Shown piece after piece: positions 23,420 to 23,471 of a DNA stretch of 23,471 bases. Under the pieces are notes generated by a model. That model was not told the origin of the DNA, did no database searches, and saw nothing but the letters and a program-made list of their open reading frames with translations. The DNA lies in contig CALPIW020000003.1 of assembly GCA_943323725.2 (NCBI GenBank), forward strand, positions 1 to 23,471. Direction: 5' to 3'. This DNA is from Polynucleobacter meluiroseus. GTDB taxonomy: Bacteria > Verrucomicrobiota > Verrucomicrobiia > Opitutales > UBA953. The first letter of the stretch is position 1; every line of letters starts with the position of its first letter. Position numbers and translations under genes: made by a program.

Positions 23420-23471
23420 GGGGGTTTTCCCGCTGTTTGGGGGTTGATGCCTCCCCCTGATTTGCCTATCA

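Noticed and set aside
23417..23445. Direct repeat TTTGGGGGTT at 23417-23426 and 23436-23445.
   Set aside because: It is short and simple, at the window edge after a terminator; not enough sequence to judge.

Overview
The window is a GC-rich bacterial chromosome segment made almost entirely of housekeeping genes. By eye the coding DNA is about 60-65% GC. The combination of a sigma-54-driven type III glutamine synthetase, a DUF481-type outer-membrane protein, an FAD-type protoporphyrinogen oxidase, an EF-Tu with a GHIDHGKST P-loop and G-poor leaders lacking Shine-Dalgarno (SD) sequences fits Verrucomicrobiota, most likely an Opitutae-like member. This placement is inferred from protein character, not from any search.

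Layout: (1) 1-807, minus strand, 5' part of a protoporphyrinogen oxidase gene cut by the window edge; diverging from it at 872-1882 is a DUF481 family protein gene. (2) 1883-4233, glnN with a recognisable sigma-54 promoter, two upstream palindromes and a good intrinsic terminator. (3) 4319-4519, rpsU on the minus strand, convergent with glnN and separated from it by a very stable hairpin. (4) 4673-10354, smc, a periplasmic HtrA-like protease and a membrane-anchored protein with a TonB-like C-terminus; these are closely packed and probably co-transcribed. (5) 10463-23419, the classical translation/transcription cluster tRNA-Thr, tuf, tRNA-Trp, secE, nusG, rplK, rplA, rplJ, rplL, rpoB, rpoC, closed by a strong terminator.

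The last block supplies EF-Tu, two of its substrate tRNAs, the SecE translocon subunit, NusG, the L1 and L11-L10-L12 stalk proteins, and the two large RNA polymerase subunits. Its spacers contain potential RNA structures that could set relative expression: a three-helix fold ahead of rplL, and a terminator with competing hairpins between rplL and rpoB.

I found no CRISPR array, insertion sequence, prophage or defence system. The most unusual signal is inside known proteins. RpoC has lost the four cysteines of the second zinc site (between bridge helix and trigger loop) and carries a tandem duplication of about 48-60 residues in the same place. EF-Tu has a remodelled, two-residue-longer switch I. 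A 25% GC patch inside the TonB-like gene, the palindromes near glnN and the G-depleted leaders are also worth a second look. No gene-free stretch exceeds about 155 bases.
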